Origin: Teratosphaeria epicoccoides
Taxonomy: Eukaryota > Ascomycota > Dothideomycetes > Mycosphaerellales > Teratosphaeriaceae
Length of the DNA stretch: 64,000 nt
Direction of reading: 5' to 3'
NCBI GenBank assembly: GCA_021401465.1
Contig: JADDMT010000018.1
Coordinates: forward strand, 344,405 to 408,404
Under the pieces are notes generated by a model. The model did not search any database, was not told the origin of the DNA, and worked only from the letters and a program-made list of their open reading frames with translations. Made by a program: the position numbers and the translations under genes. Positions 32,614-42,138 of this stretch are shown piece after piece (within the stretch, counting starts at the first letter, position 1; every line of letters starts with the position of its first letter).

Positions 32614-35115
32614 TCACAACAGCATCTTCAACGTCCCCAGCCCCGGGCTCACGCTCTCTCTGCTCTTCAAGGTCAACACTGCCGCCCTCTGCGCCAGATC
32701 GATCAGCTGCTCCGCTCTAACCCTCTCACCGCCTTTCGCCAAACCAGCCACCAGCGTGCCAGCAAAAGTATCGCCCACGCCGTTTACACTCACAATGTCG
32801 GATGCCTTGACTTCTTCGGCTGGCGGGAACAAGCGCATGTAGACCCCGCCGACTCCCAACGTGGACGCCGTGTTGTTATTGCAGCGGGAGAGGATGTAAG
32901 GCGCGTACTCGCCCGAGCTCAGGCGCGGATCACCTGCTTTCAGGAGCTGAGTCAGGAGCACGCCTTTGGCGCCGAGTTTGGTGCAGATTGTCGGGATGAA
33001 GGGGAGGAGTTGGATGGACTGTTGCGGTATCCCCTCGTCGACCAGTTCATTGGAGGTCGCGAGCGCGAGCTGCGTTCGCGCGCCCGACGACGGGATCCCG
33101 AGGGCGTCGATCACGGCCCACCAGTCTTGGCGGTCGAGGTGGGCGTTCGAGCGTGCGGCGTGGTACATGGATGCAAGTTCGTGGGCGTTTGGGGTGGCGA
33201 GGTGGATTGAGGGTGTGGGGAAGATGGAGAGGTGGTGGGAACTCCGCGGAAGTTGGAAGAGGGAGGCGGATTTGGTGGTGCTGACTGGTTCGAAGGTGAT
33301 GTGGATGGGTGCTTTTATAGAATGGGCGGCGGTGAGCCAGCGGGCGAGGTGGGTCGGGGGCCAGTTGGCGTCGAGGACGAGGTGGGTGGGTTTTGAGGCG
33401 AGGAGATGGGGGAGCCACAGGTCGTGCAAGGTGGTTGTAAGGGCGCTGGTTGGGGAGGTTTGTTCGAGGATGCTGATGTCGGACATTGCGAGGACTAGGT
33501 CTTTGTTTGTGTCGTTGATGGCGACGTATTGGGATGTACGGCTGCCGCTGTTTGCTGGTAGCATTTTGACTCCTGCAGATGACATGCCGCTGCTGGTAAG
33601 GGCGTCCAGTGCGGCTTTGCCGGAGGGGTCATCGCCAACGGCGCTGCAGAGATGGACTCTAGCGCCCATCAAGTGAGCCGCTCGCGCGACGTTGTGGCCT
33701 ACACCGCCGAGTGATTGGGAGATGGTCGCTGGGTTGGAAGTCTGCAGGTCTGGCGAGGAGCTCGTGGAGCCTTCACGAGGAGCGAAGTCGCAGGAGAGGT
33801 CGACATTGAGCGAGCCTGCCACAAAGATATCTGCTTTGAGATCTGGTGGAGTGTGTATTGACACCGAAACATCGTCCGGAGGCTCCGTAGGCGATGCTTC
33901 GGATGACGAGACACCTGTTGATACGCCAGTGCTTGTATAGTTGGTAGCGGCAGGACCTACGACGGTATTCTCAGAGCGAGAGATCTTGCTGTCTGCGTCA
34001 TGAGCATAGAGCTACGATTGTGAGTTTGCCTGCACTTACTCTGTCTGGGGACCAACCTCATTCTGCACTTTTCGCAGCTCCACTGCTATCCTAGCACCTC
34101 TGACAACGTTGGACTCGGCAAGTGCCTTGTTCGCGATCATGCTTCTGCTTCCAGTAATCTCCTTGATCTGCGCCAAGATATATGGTGTGCTCGCTGCTCC
34201 AGTAGCACCAGCATTCGCTGCTTCCTTAAGAGCTTTCGCAATGGCCACCTCCATCTCGACGAATGGTATCTGATGCTCAAATGGGATTGGACTGGCGAAT
34301 AGCAGACCTGATTGCAGACCAAGGCTCGAGTGTGCATTGATGACTCGTGCTGCTTCCACCTCATCACGTAGCGTCATGGGACTCTTGACTCCACTGTCAC
34401 GACTGTAGAATGCTGGAAAGTCGACCGGCGCATCTCTGCCATCGGCGAAAGTCGCTACAGCGACACCCTGCGTTTCCAGATACTCGAGTGTCTTTGAAAT
34501 GTCCAGAAATGACTTACAGCCAGAGCTGATGACTGCTACAGGTGTGCGACCGAGTTCAGGCAGGTCTGCAGAGACGTCCATCGTGTGCTCGACGCCTCGG
34601 TGCACACCTCCAAGACCACCTGTGGCGAAGACATGAATACCTGCCTTATGCGCGAGAAGTGCCGTAGCTGAGACGGTCGTGCCACCACTGTATGGCCTGC
34701 CGTCTGATCCAGTCGTTCCCAGTGCGAAGCTCAAGTCTCTTCGAGAGAGCTTTAATGTATGGGGCTTGCCAGAAGAGGCGACTAAGCGGATGAGCGCCTC
34801 AGGCTCCATCCCGACGCGGACCACGCCATCGAGCACCCCGATTGTGGCTGGGACGGCGCCATTCAATCTGACCAGACTTTCCAGTCGGGAGGCTAATGCC
34901 AGGTTGTCGGGGTAGGGGAAGCCATGAGTGTAGAGTGTGGACTCGAGCGCTACGACTGGTCGCCGCTCCGAAACAGCTTGTTGAATTTCATCTGAAATGT
35001 TGAAGAATCTGGGATTCGTCGCCAACGATCGTCTCGTGGGCAGACTATCACATGTGCGGGTGAATCTGGGAGTTGTAGCACGAGAACGACTGCAGGTCCA
35101 CGGGAGGCGAAGCAT
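32614..35115 (-). CDS. Fused pseudouridine-5'-phosphate glycosidase and PfkB-type pseudouridine kinase
   Basis: Two exons, 35115-34040 and 33988-32614, joined over a 51-base intron with GTAAGT and GACAG ends; 816 residues in one frame. Residues 1-38 (MLRLPWTCSRSRATTPRFTR and following) are Arg/Ser/Thr-rich without acids, a mitochondrial presequence. Residues about 40-355 are the PsuG/indigoidine synthase A fold (VVALESTLYTHGFPYP, GGTTVSATALLAHKAGI, FATGGLGGVHRG). A Ser/Thr linker leads to the PfkB kinase (VAGSLNVDLSCDF, LGGVGHNVARAAHLMGA, and the catalytic VNGVGDTFAGTLVAGL). Together they phosphorylate pseudouridine and split it to uracil and ribose 5-phosphate, a bacterial two-gene pathway fused in fungi. 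Reading the two exons as separate genes would be a mistake. The gene is divergent with OST1. Confidence 0.93.
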
Positions 35116-35352
35116 AATTGACAATCCCGTCCAGACAGCAGAGGGCGGTCCAGTTCAGCAGACTAATGAGTCCATGCCGCTCATATCCATCCAGGGGTTC
35201 GGTCAATAATAATGTTACATGTAGCACAGGCATGTGATTGCCGCCCCGGCGCGGAAAAACTTTCGGAACGCTGCGTGGACTTTAGTTGTACACATGTAAG
35301 TCGAAGTTGAAGTCCATTGATGACTTGACTTGTTTCTTGTGCACATGCGACG

Positions 35353-36941
35353 ATGAGATTCTCAAGATGGGCCCTTCTGGGCCTCACGTCGCTGGTATCA
35401 GCGGAGGTCAACAAGTCCGAGGGATCACGACACATCCTCCCGTCAGCCTTCCGACCTCCGCAGCATTGGCGCAACGTCAACCTGGTCAGGAACATCAACC
35501 TGGAAAAGAGCTATCCACGGGAGACGATCAATGTGGTGATTGAGAATATCGATGCGGCGCCTCAGTCGGAATACTATCTGCCATTCGAGGGAGGTGTGAT
35601 TGGCAGAGTGGGTGGATTGGAAGTCAAGGACAAGAAGGATGCACAGAAGGACGGCTTCGCTGCGGAGATTGTCGAACTTGATCCTTACAGGTGAGAAAAA
35701 AGCAAGCTGGATCAGCGCTGCAAGAGCGATCGCTGACCAGGTACAGCGGAACGGAGTTCTACAAGATCACTCTTCCCACTGCTCTCCCGCCAAAGCAACA
35801 GCTGACCCTCTCGATATCCTACTTTGTCCTCTCTTCTCTCTCGCCACTGCCCGCTCAGATCGGTCAGAACGATCAACAATACGTCCAGCACACCTTCTCG
35901 GCCTACGCGCCGAGCGCATACACCACCTCGAAGCAAAAGACCAAGCTCAAACTCCCCACTGCCGATGTCCCCGATGCAACCGTGCTTCCGGCTGAGCTGA
36001 ACGCAGAGGGCAAGGAGGATCCGCAGAAGGAGGGCACAAGTTTTACGTATGGTCCATATGGTGAACTGGAGGCTGGCGCAGTGCAGGATGTGTCGGTGCG
36101 CTATGAGTTCACGAAGCCGTTGACGCACGGCAAGCTGTTGGAGAGGGATGTTGAGGTCAGTCACTGGGGCGGAAACATCGCCACCGTGGAGCGGCACTGG
36201 CTCAACAACCGGGGGGCAACTTTGAAGAACCACTTCAGTCGCGTCGCGTACCAGCAGGCCACGTACTACAATCCGCCCAGCTCCGCCTTGCAAGAGATGC
36301 GCTTCCCACTCACCATTGGTTCGGTGGATGCATACTTTGTCGACGACATTGGCAACGTTTCGACCTCGCGGTTCCGAGCCAATTCGAGGGAAAGCAATTT
36401 GGAGATCAAGCCTAGGTACCCTTTGTTCGGAGGCTGGAACTACAGCTTCAAGGTCGGCTGGAACGGCGATCTGCAAAATTTCCTCCACAAGGTCAAGGGA
36501 TCAAGCGACAGCTTCGTGCTCAAGATTCCGTTCTTCGAGGGCCCGAAGCAGGCCGAGGGCGTCGAGTACGAGAAGGTCGTCGCACGCGTGATCCTGCCCG
36601 AGGGCGCAAAGTATGTCTGCCTGGTACTCACGAGTCCGCGATTCAGCTAACACGTTTGCAGAAACGTCAGGTTCGAGACGTCAATATCTCTGATCGCGAA
36701 CTCGACGACACTGCATCGAAGCTTCATGGACACGGTCGGTCGTACGACTCTGGTCCTCGAAGCTATGAACGTCGTTGATGATCTCAGAGATCGGGATCTC
36801 ATTGTCGCTTACGACTATCCGTTCGCCGCCCGCTTCACGAAGCCGCTGGCGATCTTCACTGGCTTGCTGACGGTGTTTGGAATGGCGTGGTTCGTCGGGA
36901 ATTTGGACGTCAGCATTGGGCGGAAGCAGAAGGCGGCATAG
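35353..36941 (+). CDS. OST1: OST1, ribophorin I subunit of oligosaccharyltransferase
   Basis: Three exons, 35353-35690, 35741-36610 and 36662-36941, with introns of 50 and 51 bases; 495 residues. The joins read ELDPYRYSGTEFYKITLPTA and LPEGAKNVRFETSISLIANS. Signal peptide MRFSRWALLGLTSLVSAEV. The lumenal part carries ribophorin I landmarks: HWRNVNLVRNINLEKSYPRE, DVEVSHWGGNIATVERHWLN and PRYPLFGGWNYSFKVGWN. One membrane span (LAIFTGLLTVFGMAWFVGNL) near the C-terminus is followed by a short basic cytosolic tail ending KQKAA, which could act as an ER-retention-like dilysine-type end. The protein is a structural subunit of the ER N-glycosylation complex. Confidence 0.96.
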
Positions 36942-38322
36942 GTCGCACGTGTGCATTCTGTAGGATACAAGTGGCTGCCAAATCTGTATTCATCTACGCT
37001 TGTGATCTCTGTGCCGCGAGCGCCCATACTTTAGGGATCGCGGAGACCCGAGAGGGCCACGAGGTATTTCACCCCTGTCGTCGTCCTGAATTCGGAGACG
37101 TGAGGGTGATTCCGCCGGGCCGGCGCTGACGGGCGTGCCAAGGCATCGCAGTGACAACCCCAAAAATGTCTCACGTCCCTTTTCCGCTTCTCGCAGCTGT
37201 GAGCATTGCGATGACAGGAAAATGCCGAAGAGGCAGACGAAGTCGGTAACATTTGCAACGCCGTCGAGCCCGAAGAGGAGGAAGCAGAGTAAAAAGAAAG
37301 GCACCACCACCGGCTGTAAGCATGGTGCGCAGGAAGACGTCTTCCTCCAAAAGATACATACTATGGTTCCGCAAATGGAATATATAGTTTCTGCATCCTA
37401 CACGGTCTTTGCCGACGTCTCCTTACCCCACGACAGAAGCCGTACGGGACGAGGCGCACGCAACTCGCTCGCACGGTCTGTTCTACGCGACATCTCCGAC
37501 ACAGACATGTCCCACACGGCCTTACCCGCGTCCCGCACGGTCATCCCCGCACAGCAATGTTCGCGGCCTTTCCTATACAAGACTTCCCGCACGGTCTTTT
37601 CAACACGACATATTTCCTATATAATCTTTCCCACATGGCTTTCTTCCCCTAGCTCAGTTCCCGCACGACCTAGCAAACACGTGGGAGAGATCGCACGGGA
37701 AACGCCGTATAAGAGATACGACTTCATCGTTCCTCTGGGTTGCAGACATGAGCACAGGCCGTCTTGACTACGCTTAGGATGCAGATGAGGTCCCGCTTCT
37801 CGTCGTCGAACGTGAGTCTGGTGCGAGGGACTTTCAGAGGGCAATAGAGGACCTGCACAACCAAAAAAGTGAAGCACGTCGGCACTACGTAACCTGGAAA
37901 ATGCCAAGTTACTCGATCTCGAACTCCCAGCGCCTGCGGTACAGTTCCAATTGGTCGTTCGGCAAGGCCCGCCTTGCGTTTACGCCTAACTTGTTTCTTC
38001 AAGCATTCTATTGGCTCGCGCGAGCTCTGAGCTGATAATCTGACGGAGCTAATCTGCCCGTGCGCATTTGCGAAGACGTGCAGCGGTTGTGCAAGCGCCG
38101 ACACAGCACAACATAGCCGACAGATAGGCAAAGTACTTCTCTTTGTGAGCGGGCGATATCCTCTGCCCGTATTATCCAAAAGAACTATTTGACACGTTGC
38201 TCAATCGATATTGTACTATAGAGAGCCTGTGTGTACATAACCTTCACGACTCCACTTCGCAGTTATCTTCTATAACTTGGTATATCGGCTCGAGAATGGT
38301 CGCTTCAGATACTATACAAGCT
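36942..38322. other. Gene-poor stretch with degenerate CACGGTCTT motif field
   Basis: No convincing gene. A 210-codon frame (37135-37767, plus) begins with a plausible basic stretch (SSPKRRKQSKKKG) but most of it is translated motif repeats. From about 37400 to 37670 the word (C)GCACGGTCTT or a close variant occurs near 37401, 37471, 37514, 37535, 37590, 37632 and 37662, often after CCC/TTCCC. Spacing is irregular (about 71, 42, 21, 55, 42 and 31 bases). The rest shows no structure I can name. Confidence 0.5.
37395..37675 (+). repeat. Degenerate repeat field, consensus near YCCCGCACGGTCTT
   Basis: Seven imperfect copies of a 10-14 base unit within 280 bases, seen by eye. Unit spacing is not constant, so this is not a clean tandem array; it may be an old minisatellite or a repeated protein motif (SRTVF/SRTVI) in a decayed frame. 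Confidence 0.4.
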
Positions 38323-40116
38323 CTACGTCGCTTTCGATGCTTTGAACAAATTGATAATTTCTTGCTGCTGTGCCAGCTGCTTCTCCAACATAAGCTTCTG
38401 CTCACGGGACTCTTCTTTCTGCTGCGCCAGCTGCTTCTCCATCATAAGCTTCTGCTCACGAGACTCTTCTCGCTGCCGCTCCAGCTGCTTCTCCATCTGT
38501 TCCTTCTGCTGCGCCAACTGTTTCTCTATCATCGCCCTTTGCGCATGCTGTTCTTCGCGTTGCTGACTGGCTTCCACTTGCTGGTTCTTCAGCAGCTCCA
38601 AAAGCCTATTACGTAAGTTATCATTCTCCTCTTGTAACCTCGTTTCCGAAGGAAGGGTGGGCTTCTTGAAATTCCCATCCTTTTGCGACGAAGACTGGTC
38701 CAGTGCCGATGCTTGCGAATCCTCGTCAATGCCGAGCTGCGTTGCGAAAGACGCTAGCGTTGGTGTTCGCATTCGGGATAGGGCACTTCGGATCCGGTCT
38801 ATGTGTTGGGGAACAAAGTGCTCGTAGATTGCTCGAACGATTTTGTAAGCCTTGGCCCACCTAGTGGATTCAAGGTCCTCAGCGAAGCGGTTTAGATGTA
38901 ATAAACGGCGGAAGAAGGACGTCTTTTCGCCGTCGATCGTTGCAAAGTGAGCGAATATCATTACCATTGAATGATTATGGGTCACGGAGAAGGCGAGAAT
39001 CTTCTGGTGCACCTCTGCGGTTGCAGACACTTTCCGAAAAAGTTCTATGACAGCCCGGATAGCAATGCTAGCGCTGTGCATAGCTTGCCGCTCCGCCTCC
39101 TCGATCGGACGGTCGCTACCCTTCACCTCGCAGATCAAGAAGGGGAAGTACATATTCTCGGGAAAGAGGTTGGGACAGGCGCTCGTATGACTCATCTGCA
39201 GCTTCTCCTTCTCCTCCTTTGTAAATTCGGCGGCCGATATGCCCCCCACGAAGTCTGGCTTGGGCCTTGGGCCGCACAAAGTGTCGCACTGTGTCCATTC
39301 TGCGTTCATGGCTTCGCATATACTGTCCAACGCGGCATGCCCGTCGATGTAGAGCAGTTCGGGAGAAGGAACGACGATCGGCATAACGTCCCGAACCACA
39401 CGAGACTCGTTGCGAAACCGCACTCGTCTCAGCACCTTTGCCAGCCGGTCCTGCTGGTAGGCTGGGCTATCCGGCATAGAGTATTCCGCCTCGAGCAGTC
39501 GATCGCACAGCCGTTGGCATTCATCTGTAATGGTAGCCTGTGTACGATCCGCGGTCATGAACAGTCCCACTTCCTCCATCCTCTCCTCGTGCTTTCTCGT
39601 CCATGCAGCAGGAAATTCCCCATCCCGGACGCGCTGGCTGTAGCTGTTCGATCGCGATGGCGTATAGGAGCGTTTTACCGCTCGAGGCTCCCGTACGCTC
39701 ATGCTTTGCTCCGCTATGTTTACCGGCCAGCTACCGAAGTACTCGTCCCAGCGAACGTCTAGTCCGTACTGGTCGTCCGAACCCCCCTCGTCCTGATGGG
39801 ACGGACCAGTGGTTTTGCACTTGCAACTCTTCTTCTGAAGCGGTCCCGCGGACGAATCATCACTGGTGGCATGCGATAACTTGCGTTTACGAGCTCGGGG
39901 GGAACAATCGCTCGGTGGAGAGGGAAGGTGAGGCTCAGGATGTATTGCGTGCTGTTTCGCTACTTCTGCGGATCCCGCTCGACCGTGGCCGCTTCCGCAC
40001 GCGGTGGATGTTCTGTACCTCGAGGTGCCTCGACGCCATCGCAAAAGCGCCATGAGCGGATTTGTGTAGACTTGCTGATATGTGTGTTCAGGAAGCGCCG
40101 GGTGCAAGACGAGCAT
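38323..40116 (-). CDS. DUF7924-like protein with PD-(D/E)XK-type motif and repeat coiled coil
   Basis: Single frame of 597 residues from the ATG at 40116 (another ATG at residue 23). Three parts can be seen. Residues 1-130 are low complexity with a basic cluster (RARKRKLSHA) and a Cys-rich SCKCK. Residues about 180-470 are a globular domain like the fungal DUF7924 family: RPKPDFVGG (Asp near 287), FPFLICEVKG (Glu and Lys near 329-331), HSASIAIRAVIELF. The D...ExK spacing is that of restriction-endonuclease-like folds, so a nuclease fold is inferred, not shown. Residues about 490-590 are a Glu/Gln/Lys coiled coil made partly of an 18-residue repeat. DUF7924 genes are common in variable parts of fungal genomes. 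The function is unknown. Confidence 0.75.
   Translation of the reverse strand: MLVLHPALPEHTYQQVYTNPLMALLRWRRGTSRYRTSTACGSGHGRAGSAEVAKQHAIHPEPHLPSPPSDCSPRARKRKLSHATSDDSSAGPLQKKSCKCKTTGPSHQDEGGSDDQYGLDVRWDEYFGSWPVNIAEQSMSVREPRAVKRSYTPSRSNSYSQRVRDGEFPAAWTRKHEERMEEVGLFMTADRTQATITDECQRLCDRLLEAEYSMPDSPAYQQDRLAKVLRRVRFRNESRVVRDVMPIVVPSPELLYIDGHAALDSICEAMNAEWTQCDTLCGPRPKPDFVGGISAAEFTKEEKEKLQMSHTSACPNLFPENMYFPFLICEVKGSDRPIEEAERQAMHSASIAIRAVIELFRKVSATAEVHQKILAFSVTHNHSMVMIFAHFATIDGEKTSFFRRLLHLNRFAEDLESTRWAKAYKIVRAIYEHFVPQHIDRIRSALSRMRTPTLASFATQLGIDEDSQASALDQSSSQKDGNFKKPTLPSETRLQEENDNLRNRLLELLKNQQVEASQQREEQHAQRAMIEKQLAQQKEQMEKQLERQREESREQKLMMEKQLAQQKEESREQKLMLEKQLAQQQEIINLFKASKAT
38374..38535 (-). repeat. 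54-base repeat inside coiled-coil region
   Basis: The 10-mer CAGCTGCTTC begins at 38374, 38428 and 38482, exactly 54 bases apart, followed by a degenerate CAACTGTTTC near 38515. The first two units are nearly identical over their length. Each encodes 18 residues of the form EKQLAQQKEESREQKLMM. The repeat can change copy number without shifting frame. Confidence 0.85.
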
Positions 40117-40967
40117 GGCGGCACTGACTCATAGGATGATAGCAAGCGGCTCGGCCATGTCCGTTCTAGTGCACCCGGCTTCCGCGTCGCGTTTGTCTGG
40201 ACAGCGTCGCTCGAACTTGAGGAGGCTGGACAGGTGGCGGAAATGGCGGAAATGGTGAAACGATGACAATTTTGTACTACGACGACTATCTGTGTCCGTA
40301 TCTGGATCTGAATGGTATTGGTCTAGCTGTGGAGAGGACTTCCGAGACATGGAGATTATCATCAGGGAGGTCGAATACCATAACGAGTCGGGAGAACAAT
40401 TATCAGTGTGCGATGTTTCCTAAGTCACTGGCTGTGTCTTCATCAAGTTTCATGGTCTCTAACTCAAGGGTTCCATGTTCGCTCGAGCGACGACGTGTCT
40501 CACAGGGGCCTACACGTGGTTGCGATGTTACAGAACTACATTATTGTGTTTGTGCTAGTGTTGCAGTAAATGCAGTATGACCTTCTAGCGACAGCGCGTG
40601 GTCCGCCAGATTGCGGCTTTGTTTTACAGCAAAGACACCATAGTAGTTCTGGCATAGTATTGTAGTTCTGCAATTATCGTATCTATGAGATCCCGTCGCC
40701 TAATCCACATTGCGCCATGGACGCGCGCTTATTACCCTCAGAAAAATCATTTGAACTCTGGCTTCTTGGCTTTCGGGTGTTTCGAAATTGCTAACTTGCC
40801 TAAGGCTAAGGGACGACGAAGGAGTTCAGATCAATGTAATACCGATGCTAAGCTCAAGAAGGTTAGGGGCAAATCCTCGGCGCTAAAGTATACTTACACT
40901 CGTCGTCAGCCGTCCATGCAGCAGACTGCCTCAATCCCCTGGTCGCGGCATACCTAATCTGGCATCT
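40117..40967. other. Spacer between DUF7924-like gene and kinase
   Basis: Divergent spacer of 850 bases. A 90-codon frame (40685-40957) with basic composition is present but has no recognised domain; it could be a fragment. Nothing else supported. Confidence 0.45.
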
Positions 40968-42138
40968 ATGTCGATTCTGCGAGCACGATCACACATTCAC
41001 TATCTAAGCCGTACATTGGGTGTTCGAATGATTTCTACCCTCACTGGCGAATCTGGTCGCGTCTACACGAATCGCACGCTCATCAGGCAACATCCTCAGA
41101 ATAGGGAGCTGGACATCTACAAAGCCGAGTGAGATCGGTCTAGAACGCTTCTGTACATGTTCGCTAACATCAAGCAGGTCGGCTGGCCAGAGCTTCATTC
41201 TGAAGCACGTATCTGAACAGTTCTTTCGGATATCTCAGCAAATTGCCGATGACTGGTCGCCGACCGAACGGCTCCGTTTACACACAGACGCCAACGAAAA
41301 AGAGTCAGTCCTGGTGTACCCCTACTTCCGGGACACTCTTTTGGCTCTCATCAAAAATGATCCTGACTTTCCTCCGCCGGAAAGACTAAAGATTATGCGA
41401 ATGGTGGCAATGGCAGTGGCAGAAATGCACGCAAAAGGTTGGATCCACGCTGGTATGTTGTATTTGTGGTGGATGTCACGTTCGCTGCATTGACAAGCCC
41501 CTGCAGATATCAAACCAGACAACGTCCTAGTGGACTGGACTGAAAATGATGGGAATAAAGTTGTTACCGGCGTCGTGCTGGGTGATTTCGACATCGCCTG
41601 TAGACTAAGTGAAGGCGAGAGCCGACTAACGCGACGTGCCATAGGGAACGCAATGTGGCGAAGTCCGGAGGCACAGACAGGAGTAACAAGCCGAGCATCT
41701 GACGTTTACTCCTTAGGTCTAGTTGTAAGTCAAGCGTGCTCCCTCTTGCCGGGATGGCTCTAATTCGTTTCACAGTTCTGCTACATACTTGGAGCTGGAG
41801 AATTGTTCTTACTAGATAACTACCAGGACTTGCTGAAGGCAGGTATAACGCCAGAGCAAGAAGTGCTTACTCGCCATTTCGCCTACTTCGGACCTGTTCC
41901 GGAGACTCTATACACGCGCATCCATGATGAAGCTTGGAAGACTGCCTTACGCAGCGCAGCTCAGGCGGCTGATCTGGAAGTTGCTGAGAGGCCCGGGCTT
42001 AGACTACGGATTTGGGGTCAACAGATGACCGAGCCAACCTTGGACTTGCTTTCTACAACGAACAATCTTGACCCTGGAGGTCGCCCAACGATCCAACAAG
42101 TGCTTGAACATCCCTTCTGGGAGGATGCTGCGGAGTGA
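40968..42138 (+). CDS. Divergent fungal protein kinase-like protein (HAD / DFD motifs)
   Basis: Four exons: 40968-41128, 41178-41452, 41507-41724 and 41776-42138, introns of 49, 54 and 51 bases, 338 residues; ATG at 40968, with another in-frame ATG at 41028. Kinase landmarks: a weak glycine loop (LTGESGRVYTNRTL), a candidate VAIK-type lysine in SFILKHV, the catalytic loop WIHADIKPDNVLV (HRD reads HAD, with catalytic Asp, Lys and Asn kept), the metal motif VLGDFDIACRL (DFG reads DFD), an activation end AIGNAMWRSPEA, and DVYSLGLV. The last exon (LTRHFAYFGPVPE, PTIQQVLEHPFW) completes the C-lobe. The motif set matches a fungal kinase group common in dothideomycetes; whether it phosphorylates protein is open. 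All splice joins keep conserved sequence, so it is probably intact. Confidence 0.85.

Noticed and set aside
32614..35115. Two separate genes, kinase and glycosidase
   Set aside because: A 51-base intron with good signals joins the frames, and the fusion is known in fungi.
37135..37767. 210-codon frame after OST1
   Set aside because: Mostly translated motif repeats; no domain or splice support. Kept only as part of the repeat description.
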